DNA from: an uncultured Dorea sp.
Lineage (GTDB): Bacteria > Bacillota > Clostridia > Lachnospirales > Lachnospiraceae
Assembly: GCA_910584575.1 (NCBI GenBank)
Contig: CAJUBG010000020.1
Location: 1 to 59,999, forward strand
DNA length: 59,999 nucleotides
Direction: 5' to 3'
Shown: one piece after another, positions 35,092-42,927 of the stretch
Layout of the letters: each line of letters starts with the position of its first letter
Position numbering within the stretch: position 1 is the first letter of the stretch
Made by a program: the position numbers and the translations under genes
The notes under the pieces: generated by a model
Told to the model about the DNA's origin: nothing
The model's database searches: none
What the model saw: only the letters and a program-made list of their open reading frames with translations

Positions 35092-36030
35092 CTACCACCC
35101 TTCCTCCGAGTGTATCCAATATTTCAACAACTGCTGTTCATAATTCTCCGGACGCCTCCGCCATTCACTGGGCGATACGCCCGTAACCTGCTTAAAATTC
35201 CGGTTAAATGTAGACAGCGTCGTAAAGCCGCATTTCCCCGCAATGTCCGCCATAGACTCGTCCGTATTCTTGAGATAATTGCAAGCCGACTGAACCCGGA
35301 CCAGATTGATGTATTCCAGCGGCCCCATATGCATATATGTAGAAAACACCCTCCTGAAATGAGTCTCGCTGATATGGCACCACTTTGCCAACTCCTCCAC
35401 CCTTAAAGGCTCCATATAATGAAGGGTGATATAATCCAATGCCCGCGACACCGGAATCGTAATCTTACCGCTAATCTCTACCAGCCCCTTCTCATCCGGA
35501 TTCTCCCGCGCAATACCCACCAGAAGGGCCACCATAAGACCCTTCGCCTCCTCCAGATAAAATTCCTTGGTATCCCGCATGATGTCAAGGATTCCCCGAA
35601 CCATCTTCGCAATCCCCGGCGCCTCCTCAATGGCACGGAAAAGTGCCTGAGAATTAATTCTGTGGCGCAGATAATTCATCCGCTTCACATTGCCGCCCTT
35701 CTGGTACAACTCCTCCAAAAGCCCCTCCACGTCCACGAACAGATACTCCCATTTGCTGACCGTCCCTGGGTCACTGTTGGTAGTATGGGGATAATTCTTA
35801 GGAATAATCGAAATCTCTCCCCCTGTAAACCGGTAATCCCTCTCACCCAGGGTAAGAGTCCCTTCTCCCTCATAGCAGTAGCCAATCTCCAGATAATTAT
35901 GAAAATGCAGATAATCAATATCACGCCCGTATGTCTGTACCCATCTCTGGCCAAGCAGCGCAAGGATTGGGCTTCCCTCCGGCATCTTGTAATACCGGAA
36001 TTCTATCTTTGGTTTTTTCTTCTTAGACAT
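35092..36030 (-). CDS. AraC family transcriptional regulator
   Basis: A 312-residue regulator. The N-terminal cupin-like sensing domain (about 30-110, DIDYLHFHNYLEIGYCYEGE) is followed by a C-terminal double helix-turn-helix (LRVEELAKWCHISETHFRRV and SMADIAGKCGFTTLSTFNRN). It ends in a basic WRRRPENY tail. It lies directly upstream of the GH20 gene on the same strand and probably activates that gene, and itself, in response to a sugar. Confidence 0.92.
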   Translation of the reverse strand: MSKKKKPKIEFRYYKMPEGSPILALLGQRWVQTYGRDIDYLHFHNYLEIGYCYEGEGTLTLGERDYRFTGGEISIIPKNYPHTTNSDPGTVSKWEYLFVDVEGLLEELYQKGGNVKRMNYLRHRINSQALFRAIEEAPGIAKMVRGILDIMRDTKEFYLEEAKGLMVALLVGIARENPDEKGLVEISGKITIPVSRALDYITLHYMEPLRVEELAKWCHISETHFRRVFSTYMHMGPLEYINLVRVQSACNYLKNTDESMADIAGKCGFTTLSTFNRNFKQVTGVSPSEWRRRPENYEQQLLKYWIHSEEGW

Positions 36031-36185
36031 AGTATATTCTTCTCATCTCTCTTATCTTACCATACCATATTTTCAACCCTATACCTACTTTACCAATCAA
36101 TCTCTTTCCCGTCAACCAATTTTATATCTATGCAATTCTGCCATCTTATGTTTTTCTTAAGAAATTTTATAAACATTTCCAGTTT

Positions 36186-36214
36186 TTGACATACTTGTGT
36201 CACAATTATATTCT
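36186..36214 (+). promoter_or_regulatory. promoter for probable RNA gene
   Basis: TTGACA (36186-36191) is a perfect -35 box. A -10 of TATTCT lies 17 bp on (36209-36214). A better TATAAT (36214-36219) is spaced 22 bp, so the exact -10 is uncertain. No protein gene follows on this strand. Confidence 0.55.
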
Positions 36215-36223
36215 ATAATGAAT

Positions 36224-36444
36224 CCATCACATAAAAGAAGACGGTAGTTGTACTTCACATTACATATGCTATACAGTAAGGTATACCCAAAGAGCACACC
36301 GCAATGCATGCCCCATACGGGGCGGGTGAACTTTGTTCAGTAAAGTATGATTACCGGACTTCGACTAACAATAAGTTAAAATTTAGATAGATTTTTTCAT
36401 CCCCCTCCAGAAACCTGTGCAAACGCACAGGTTTCCTTTCTCTT
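36224..36444 (+). ncRNA. probable structured small RNA
   Basis: The 420-bp gap between the AraC gene and gatD holds a plus-strand unit with promoter and terminator but no ORF. A long irregular hairpin can be drawn by nested pairing: GAAG (36237-36240) with CTTC (36359-36362), CGGTA (36242-36246) with TACCG (36352-36356), and TACTT (36251-36255) with AAGTA (36343-36347). An inner CCCC-ATAC-GGGG hairpin lies at 36311-36322. A separate 10-bp stem with UUUCUCUU ends it. The overall shape, one long bulged rod, resembles 6S RNA, but I cannot match a 6S sequence, so the class is left open. Confidence 0.5.
36411..36444 (+). terminator. terminator of the RNA unit
   Basis: AAACCTGTGC and GCACAGGTTT form a perfect 10-bp stem with an AAAC loop. 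It is followed by CCTTTCTCTT on the plus strand. The minus strand has no T-run, so it works rightward. Confidence 0.7.
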
Positions 36445-36449
36445 ACCGC

Positions 36450-37199
36450 CTAATGGCTTAAGTTTCCCTTTACAAATCTTCGGCAAATAAACTCGTTCGC
36501 TGCTCTCTCAAGTCTGTCGTCCAGCTTCCTAAGGCTGACCTCCCCATATTTTCTCTCAAGAGCCTTTTCAAGCAAATAATCGCAGATTTCCGGATTTTTC
36601 GGAAGCAGGGGCCCATGGAGATAGGTTCCGAGCACATTTTTGTAGACTACTCCCTCATAACCGCTTCTCCCATCATTACCCGCGCCGAACAATACCTTGC
36701 CGAAGGGACGGCAGCCATTGAGATAAGTACGTCCCCCATGGTTCTCGAAGCCCACCACAGGAGTCTTGGACAGCCCGCTTTTAAGAATAATATTTCCAAT
36801 CAGCCGCCCCTCCTCCTGCTCTGTACAGATGTCCAGAAGATTAAGGCCCTCCATCGTGCCGGCGTCTGTCCGGTAATATTTCCCCAAAAGCTGGTAACCT
36901 CCGCAGACTGCAATCACAACGCCGTTATCTTCTACATAATCCTGAAACTGCCCCTGTATCTTCTTAAGCTCGCCGCAGACGATTCTCTGCTCACGGTCAG
37001 AGCCTCCTCCCAGAAGTACAATGTCAAGTTCCTTGAAATCAACACAGTCTCCCATATGAAACTCTATGGTTTCTGCCTGGATGCCCCGCCACAGGCATCT
37101 GCGCATCATACACGCAATATTCCCTCTGTCTCCGTAAAGGTTCAATAAATCCGGATAGAGATGCCCGATTGTAATTTTCATATCTGATGTTCTTCTCAT
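36450..37199 (-). CDS. gatD: lipid II isoglutaminyl synthase, glutaminase subunit GatD
   Basis: A 249-residue class I glutamine amidotransferase-like protein that supplies ammonia for amidating D-Glu of lipid II. The nucleophile Cys is in VIAVCGGYQLLG and the partner His in TYLHGP. The family start IGHLYPDLLNLYGDRGN is clear. An internal ATG (37181) could also start the protein, but AGGA lies before ATG 37199. The murT gene is 41 bp upstream; the two form the MurT-GatD complex. Confidence 0.92.
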   Translation of the reverse strand: MRRTSDMKITIGHLYPDLLNLYGDRGNIACMMRRCLWRGIQAETIEFHMGDCVDFKELDIVLLGGGSDREQRIVCGELKKIQGQFQDYVEDNGVVIAVCGGYQLLGKYYRTDAGTMEGLNLLDICTEQEEGRLIGNIILKSGLSKTPVVGFENHGGRTYLNGCRPFGKVLFGAGNDGRSGYEGVVYKNVLGTYLHGPLLPKNPEICDYLLEKALERKYGEVSLRKLDDRLERAANEFICRRFVKGNLSH

Positions 37200-37240
37200 T
37201 TGTCGTCCTCACATTACCGTATCATTCACCGGGCTGCCGG

Positions 37241-38572
37241 CTAACCCATGCGCTTCAGAATATTCCTGATATCAAACAACGCGGTATAATTCACCAACAC
37301 ATACAGACTCCTGCTGCCCTTGTCTATATAGCTTTTTATTGCTTTTTCTGCGTCCGGTTCAAGCTCTGACCTAATCCCTGCATACTTAAGCCTAAGCCCC
37401 AAATCCTGACAGCGGATTCCGCTGACCGTGATACAATCCTCCTTAAGTCCCCGCAGCCGTTCAAAATCCACATCCCACAGCCAGGAAATATCCGTACCGT
37501 CCTGGTCATTGTCATTAATAACAATTACCAGCTTCTTAGACGACCCATCCCGCAGCATAACGTCAATATTCTGGTTAAAGCCGGTGGGATTCTTCGCCAG
37601 ATTCAGCCAGACCTTCGTATCCCCAATCCAAAATTCCTCCATCCGTCCGTTCTTAGGTTGAAAATCTAAGAGCGCCTGCCGAAAATGTTTTGCCTTCAAG
37701 CCCGCCGTCCTAATCCCTGCGTATGCCGCCAGAATGTTGTATACACTATAAAGGCCTTTCAAATCAGAGGAAAAGCATCTTCCACCAACCGTAAACTTAA
37801 TCTCCTCCCCAAGCTCAATGTTCCGCCCGTCAAATTGGATTGCAGGTCTTTGGAAACCGCATTTGGGACAAATATAGTCTCCGAGCTGACCATAGTGATA
37901 AAAACCATAGGTAAGCTGCGTGCCGCACACTCGGCAGAAGCGTCCCTCCCGAATCTCACGGGAAGGGTTCGACCCTATTACGCACTCACTGATTCCATAT
38001 GCAGCAGAATCACTGCCGCTGTCCATGACAAGAAACGCCGACAGGGGATCATCCCCGTTGAAGATTACTTTTATGTGAGGGGCAGACTGCATGACGGATT
38101 TCAGAATATCCATGATAGCGTCAATCTCCCCATATCGGTCAAGCTGATCCCGAAACAGATTGGTAAGCACCATATAATCTGGCTTGAAATGTGCGAAAAC
38201 TTCACTGGTTGACGCCTCGTCAATCTCAATGCAGGCATAATCCGCATCCAGATTACCCTTTGCATCTGCACTTAAGACAAAGGCTGCCGCAACACCATTT
38301 AACATGTTAGAGCCTGTACGGTTACAGATTACCTTCTCTCCCTCTGCCAAAAGCGCGGCCCACAGCAGGTTATTCACCGTCGTCTTTCCGTTTGTGCCGC
38401 ATACGGCAAAAATTGCCTTTCCAACCTGCCCCGCAAGCTCATGTAAAATAGAGGGACAGATAAGAAGGGCAACCTTCCCTGCCCAAGTTGCGCCTTGCCT
38501 GTGAAAGATATGGACACAAACCTTTTCTGTAATTTTCGCCGCCAAGACGGCAAACCTTCTGCGTAATCTCAT
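37241..38572 (-). CDS. murT: lipid II isoglutaminyl synthase, Mur ligase subunit MurT
   Basis: A 443-residue Mur-ligase-like ATPase. The P-loop is CGTNGKTT, and a zinc ribbon typical of MurT interrupts the middle domain (CRVCGTQL...YICPKCG). A C-terminal DUF1727 domain holds WLNLAKNPTGFNQNIDVM and VINDNDQDGTDISWLWDVDF. It amidates the alpha-carboxyl of D-Glu in lipid II with ammonia from GatD. The N-terminus is short and basic. First gene of the murT-gatD operon. Confidence 0.94.
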   Translation of the reverse strand: MRLRRRFAVLAAKITEKVCVHIFHRQGATWAGKVALLICPSILHELAGQVGKAIFAVCGTNGKTTVNNLLWAALLAEGEKVICNRTGSNMLNGVAAAFVLSADAKGNLDADYACIEIDEASTSEVFAHFKPDYMVLTNLFRDQLDRYGEIDAIMDILKSVMQSAPHIKVIFNGDDPLSAFLVMDSGSDSAAYGISECVIGSNPSREIREGRFCRVCGTQLTYGFYHYGQLGDYICPKCGFQRPAIQFDGRNIELGEEIKFTVGGRCFSSDLKGLYSVYNILAAYAGIRTAGLKAKHFRQALLDFQPKNGRMEEFWIGDTKVWLNLAKNPTGFNQNIDVMLRDGSSKKLVIVINDNDQDGTDISWLWDVDFERLRGLKEDCITVSGIRCQDLGLRLKYAGIRSELEPDAEKAIKSYIDKGSRSLYVLVNYTALFDIRNILKRMG

Positions 38573-38760
38573 AGTGACCGTGATTCCTTCGCCTTTCGTA
38601 TTTTTTTCATTTTAACATAGGTACACAGGATTCGTATTTGTAAATCTCCTGCGATTTCGGAATATAAATGATGAAAATCAATCATAGCACCTCGGCATAC
38701 TGAAATTTTTTAAATTAGGTATTCCCTCTGGACATGTAGTTGTGTTATAATGTAGGATAT

Positions 38761-38846
38761 GCAGCGGTGGTCGAGTTGGCTGATGGCATCTGCCTCGAAA
38801 GCAGAAGAGCCGCAAGGCTCCGGGGGTTCAAATCCCTCCCGCTGCG
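38761..38846 (+). tRNA. tRNA-Ser(CGA)
   Basis: An 86-nt class II tRNA. The acceptor GCAGCGG pairs with CCGCTGC (38839-38845), with discriminator G. Anticodon loop CTCGAAA gives CGA. The long variable arm AGAGCC-GCAA-GGCTC and T-loop GTTCAAAT are as expected. CCA is not encoded, and a T-run follows. TATAAT at 38745-38750 is a likely -10 box. Confidence 0.95.
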
Positions 38847-38852
38847 TTTTTG

Positions 38853-39797
38853 TTATTTTCTATATCTCATCATAATCCAAATGAGCACAACCGTTGTCAC
38901 CAGAATACCCGCCAGGCTCCCTAACATCCAGGAATCTGCATAATAGAGGGGATGCCTAAGAAGGGAGAAAAACGCCTGCTTCTTCTCCTCAAAAAGCTGT
39001 GTAAAGAACTCAAAATCAGACCATGCGGTTGGTACGTAATCATCGGAGAAATGCAGGCTTAAAAGCAGTAATGCACATCCCCCTGAGAACCCCATGACAG
39101 GCGCCATGAACTTAAGCATTTCCGGCAGCATTTTCCCGAACCTGATAACTCCCAAAAAGAGAAGCACCCACAGCGGCAGATACAAAAGAAGCCTTCCGAT
39201 TCCCAGATACAGGTCACATTCCGCAAGCCAGCCTTTTTCTTCTGCCAGAATACCGGCCATTCTCTGGCGCACCACCGACAGGGGAATACCTGGCGCTTCG
39301 ATTCGGATACAGGGATATGTTCTTCCCTTCTCTCCCTGAATCATACATAACTGTCCTTTTGTATCCACAATCCCACGCACAATGTAGGTATTCTTCCCCA
39401 TTACCACCTGCTCTCCTGTCGCCTCACAGTCTCCGAATAGGGAGTCAGCCGTTTTCTTACTGAGTACGCAGCCTTTCAGGTCGCTGTCCGTCACATAGGC
39501 GCCTGCCGCCAGTCTGTCCGGCGTAACCAGGTTCATGTTGCCCGCCGTCTCCACCAGCTTTACCTTGCTTTCCCGTCCCAAATCCTGGTTTTTCAGAAGC
39601 TTTCCTGCGGACTCCCGAAACAGCGTGATATCCTTTATCTCCCTCTTGGCGTCATCAGAGGCGTTTTCCCAGAAGTCCATAATCTGTTCCCTTGTCAGTA
39701 TATTTTCCGGATAATAGAAGCCGCTTTGCCCCCTGATACTATTAAGCCTTGCATAGAAGCCTGCCAAAGCCCCGATCACGCACCCTAAGCATACCAA
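38853..39797 (-). CDS. FtsX/MacB-like permease at the end of a composite ABC operon
   Basis: A roughly 314-residue membrane protein with an N-terminal hydrophobic helix, an extracytoplasmic MacB-like domain (about 30-185, with GEQVVMGKNTYIVRGIVDTK) and C-terminal helices (about 200-220, 230-250, 290-312). The start is unclear: the best candidate is TTG 39797 with AAGG upstream. The frame is open to the stop of the adaptor gene (reading KLYLARFFLLV), but with no standard start codon. It follows the HlyD-like adaptor by 26 bp or less and ends 7 bp after tRNA-Ser. Confidence 0.7.
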   Translation of the reverse strand: MVCLGCVIGALAGFYARLNSIRGQSGFYYPENILTREQIMDFWENASDDAKREIKDITLFRESAGKLLKNQDLGRESKVKLVETAGNMNLVTPDRLAAGAYVTDSDLKGCVLSKKTADSLFGDCEATGEQVVMGKNTYIVRGIVDTKGQLCMIQGEKGRTYPCIRIEAPGIPLSVVRQRMAGILAEEKGWLAECDLYLGIGRLLLYLPLWVLLFLGVIRFGKMLPEMLKFMAPVMGFSGGCALLLLSLHFSDDYVPTAWSDFEFFTQLFEEKKQAFFSLLRHPLYYADSWMLGSLAGILVTTVVLIWIMMRYRK

Positions 39798-39823
39798 TAG
39801 AAAAAACCTTGCCAGATATAGCT

Positions 39824-41161
39824 TTATTCCCTTAAACGTATACGGTCACCCTCCTTCACATACTTGCTGGATTCCGTGATAATCTTCGCCTCCTTAGGCA
39901 GATTCGTTTCCACGGCAGCCGATTGGTCATCCTTCTTAATGACTGTAACGTTGACCTTTACGGCAGTATAGGATTCCCCCAGTATGCTTGGCTTCATCTC
40001 GGCAATCAGCACATAACTGGCTCCTGCGGACTCCCGAAGGGCTGACAGGGGAATCAGCATGTCATAGCTGTTCTCTGATTTCCTGCTGTACTTATACGTT
40101 ATAAGCGTTCCCACACGGTAGGAGGCGTCCGTAAGGGACGCATACCAGACGTATCTTCCTTCTTCATCCTGCCCTACCCGTTCAATCTCAAGAGTTTTAG
40201 GCTTCGTCTCTCCCTGGATTACCATGCTGATTTCGTCTCCCGCCGCCACCGTCGCAATCTTATCGTCAGGAATGACTCCGCAGGCTTCCATATTTCCAAC
40301 CACCAGTACAAGCTGTTCTGTTCCTGCTGTGATACTGCCCTCCGTAACCTGGACGGCTTCAAAGATTCCGTCAGAGTTCGCCGCAACGATTCCTCCCGCC
40401 TCTTTTAACGCAGAAATCTCGTTCAGCTCATTCTGTAAGGCAGTCAGCTCTACCTGCATCTCATTGACTGCCATCTGGGAAGCCTTCTGGGCTGTGGCGT
40501 CGTTTGCCTGGCTGTTTGCATCCTCCTGCTGTGCAATCTGGTAGACCCCCTGGGCCGTCTGATACGCCCGTTCGGCTGCCCTAAGATTCGCGTATGCCCC
40601 CTCCATCTCGGACTTAAGACGCTTTCGTTCTTCCTCCAATGCCAAGTCCTCCTCTTGAAATTCAACAGGCTCTCCCTGGACGGAAGCCTCATACTGATTC
40701 TTCGCCTGCTCATATATATTCTGTGCTTCTATGAGTGCGTCTGCCGCCTCGTCAAGCGAAAGACCTGCCTGGGCGGCTGCCAAAGTACGCGCCGGAGCCG
40801 TTCCGGAAAGCCTCTGCTGCTCTATACGGTATTTCAGCTTCTCAATCTCCTGAGCCTTAACCGTCAGCTTTTCCTCCAGGACGCCTAAGTCAAACTTTAA
40901 AAGCCCTTCTCCTGCATGTACCCGACTTCCTGTATCCTTCAGGATATCCACCAGCTTCTGCCCCTCCGGTAATGACTGGTATACTTTATCCTTCGCCTGA
41001 AGCCTTCCCTCTCCCTGGAATTCCTCCACAAGACTGCCGCGGCCAGGTCCTTCTGTCTTGACCTTTGCCACGGTCATAGAAGCCGCCCCGCGGGCAATCA
41101 GCGTACAGCAAATCATTGCAATAAAAAATGATAAGATAATGTTTAAAATTTTTCTTTTCAT
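39824..41161 (-). CDS. HlyD/RND-type periplasmic adaptor-like (membrane fusion) protein
   Basis: A 445-residue secreted, membrane-anchored adaptor. It has an N-terminal helix (ILNIILSFFIAMICCTLIAR), a split biotinyl-lipoyl-like half (KLVDILKDTGSRVHAGEGLL and GGIVAANSDGIFEAVQVTEG), a long central coiled coil (about 90-255) and beta-barrel domains to the end. Such adaptors normally work with MacB-type permeases. ATG 41161 has AAGGAG 6 nt upstream; that site lies in the end of the preceding permease gene, whose stop nearly abuts it. Confidence 0.85.
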   Translation of the reverse strand: MKRKILNIILSFFIAMICCTLIARGAASMTVAKVKTEGPGRGSLVEEFQGEGRLQAKDKVYQSLPEGQKLVDILKDTGSRVHAGEGLLKFDLGVLEEKLTVKAQEIEKLKYRIEQQRLSGTAPARTLAAAQAGLSLDEAADALIEAQNIYEQAKNQYEASVQGEPVEFQEEDLALEEERKRLKSEMEGAYANLRAAERAYQTAQGVYQIAQQEDANSQANDATAQKASQMAVNEMQVELTALQNELNEISALKEAGGIVAANSDGIFEAVQVTEGSITAGTEQLVLVVGNMEACGVIPDDKIATVAAGDEISMVIQGETKPKTLEIERVGQDEEGRYVWYASLTDASYRVGTLITYKYSRKSENSYDMLIPLSALRESAGASYVLIAEMKPSILGESYTAVKVNVTVIKKDDQSAAVETNLPKEAKIITESSKYVKEGDRIRLRE

Positions 41162-41163
41162 AA

Positions 41164-42012
41164 TCACTCCTTAAGCCCTGACGCCTCAATCCCTTTCTGC
41201 AGATAATCCTTTCCCCATAAAAACCCAAGCACAGCCGGCAGCATCATGACCACAGACGCCACAAACGCCGCGCTCATCTGGTCTGTCGTAATCTCCGGCA
41301 GATACAGGGATAAGGGAAGCTTTGACTTTGTTTTCAAAAATGTCATTGGCATTTCCATGCCATTCCAGTATTCCAGGAAATTCAGAAGCAAGGCGGCTAT
41401 GATTCCCGGACTTCCAAGAGGGAGCCCGATACGCAGGAAGCAGGTAAATTCTCCCGCGCCGTCCACCTTGGCGGCCTCGAACACCTCACTTGGGATTGCC
41501 CGAAAGAATTTCTCCATGATGAATACCGGAAAGGTTGAAAAGACTGCCGGAAGAATCACCGCAAGATGGGTATCCAGAAGGGAAAGCTTCGATAACACCA
41601 GATAACTGGACACCATCGTCACCTGAAACGGCATGACCATCAGAATCATATACATCAGAAACAACGGCTTCCTTCCCCGAAATTCATATCTGGCAAACGC
41701 CCATGCCGCCATAACGCCTACAATCGTCTGCCCAAACAGAATCGAAAATACCTGCTTCACCGAATTCCAGAACATCACGAAGAAATCCGGTGAATCCAGC
41801 AATAGCTCTACATAGGGCCTTAGTGTGGGATACACGGGGAGAAGCCTTGCCGACAGCTCTCCTTTTCCTTCTCCTAAGACTGCGCCGTATGCCTCTTTCA
41901 TCTCCTGAGCGCCCATGACGGAGTTTAAGACCATCATCAGCACAGGCAGAAGCATAATTATTCCTGCAATGCTCAATATGATGTATACGGGTATATATTT
42001 TCTCCTGCTCAT
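41164..42012 (-). CDS. carbohydrate ABC transporter permease, MalG type
   Basis: A 282-residue inner-membrane permease with six predicted helices. The EAA loop that docks the ATPase reads EAAKVDGAGEFTCFLRIGLPLGSPG. Between the first two helices is a longer extracellular segment than usual (about 35-75). It pairs with the MalF-type protein upstream (15 bp). No ATPase gene is in the operon, so it would have to use a shared ATPase (MsmK-like) encoded elsewhere. Confidence 0.9.
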   Translation of the reverse strand: MSRRKYIPVYIILSIAGIIMLLPVLMMVLNSVMGAQEMKEAYGAVLGEGKGELSARLLPVYPTLRPYVELLLDSPDFFVMFWNSVKQVFSILFGQTIVGVMAAWAFARYEFRGRKPLFLMYMILMVMPFQVTMVSSYLVLSKLSLLDTHLAVILPAVFSTFPVFIMEKFFRAIPSEVFEAAKVDGAGEFTCFLRIGLPLGSPGIIAALLLNFLEYWNGMEMPMTFLKTKSKLPLSLYLPEITTDQMSAAFVASVVMMLPAVLGFLWGKDYLQKGIEASGLKE

Positions 42013-42027
42013 ACTGTCTTTTGCCTT

Positions 42028-42927
42028 TCATTCTATTTCCTGCTTCTCATTCCAGCGTTCCAACAGATACAAAAGAACACTGACCGAAAAAGCCATCATG
42101 ACAGCCGCGGCGCTCATTTTCTGAATGTCCAGCTTGGTGAACCAGTTATTAAAAAGATGCTGTAACATGTATATGCTCTCGTGGGGGTAGTCTCCTGCAA
42201 TCAGATATGCCTCCCGAAATACCCGAAACGCATTTACAAAAGACAGGACGCTAATCATCACAATCCCTGGCTTCATCTGAGGCAGCGTGATATAGAAAAA
42301 GCACTCCTTAGAGCCTGCGCCGCTTACCCGCGCGGCTTCGTATTGCTCATCGCCTACACCTGAAAGCGCGGCAATCCACAGCACCACATCATACCCCAGG
42401 TTCTTCCATATATAGGAAAATACCAGTATCCAGAACGCCGCGTCCGTATTCATCCAGTCCTGTCCCTGGATATGAAGTAATTTGAGCCACTCATTCAAAA
42501 GCCCGTTTCCATGGAAAATAATTTTCCAGAACACCACCAGAGACGCCACCGGTACAGCCATAGGAAGAAGAAACACGGTCTGAAACAATGCTTTCGCCGC
42601 CGGAAGATGGTAAAGCAGCAGCGCAGCGCCAAAGGACAATACTAAAAGCAGCGGGAGGCAGATGCTTAAGAACCGTAAGGTATGTACAACTGCCTGTTGA
42701 AACGCCTTGTTTTCCAGTACGTCCCGATAATTTGTGATTCCCACAAATGTATTTCCCACGGCCTTAAAGAAGGAACGGCGTATTACGTCGGCAAAGGGTA
42801 TCAGTACGAACACCACCGTCCCAACAAGGCTTGGAAATAAAAACAGATACGCGGTTCTATTCCGCAAGGTAAGTGTCCACCTTCTGACAGATTGCTTTCG
42901 CCGTCTCTTGTGCAGACTGCTTTCCAC
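42028..42927 (-). CDS. carbohydrate ABC transporter permease, MalF type
   Basis: About 299 residues, six or more membrane helices. The EAA loop is EAARVSGAGSKECFFYITLPQMKPG. The N-terminus is basic (KRRRKQSVRRW), as is usual. The start is uncertain: ATG 42975, GTG 42927 and TTG 42867 are all in frame, and none has a strong ribosome site. GTG is chosen because the length then fits the family. It overlaps the end of the solute-binding gene, implying coupled translation. Confidence 0.85.
   Translation of the reverse strand: MESSLHKRRRKQSVRRWTLTLRNRTAYLFLFPSLVGTVVFVLIPFADVIRRSFFKAVGNTFVGITNYRDVLENKAFQQAVVHTLRFLSICLPLLLVLSFGAALLLYHLPAAKALFQTVFLLPMAVPVASLVVFWKIIFHGNGLLNEWLKLLHIQGQDWMNTDAAFWILVFSYIWKNLGYDVVLWIAALSGVGDEQYEAARVSGAGSKECFFYITLPQMKPGIVMISVLSFVNAFRVFREAYLIAGDYPHESIYMLQHLFNNWFTKLDIQKMSAAAVMMAFSVSVLLYLLERWNEKQEIE

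Noticed and set aside
33626..35119. Longer hexosaminidase starting at 35119
   Set aside because: It would overlap the AraC gene end, and the good ribosome site belongs to ATG 35068.
36224..36444. Definite 6S RNA call
   Set aside because: The shape fits loosely, but I cannot identify the 6S central-bubble sequence by eye, so only a generic RNA is reported.
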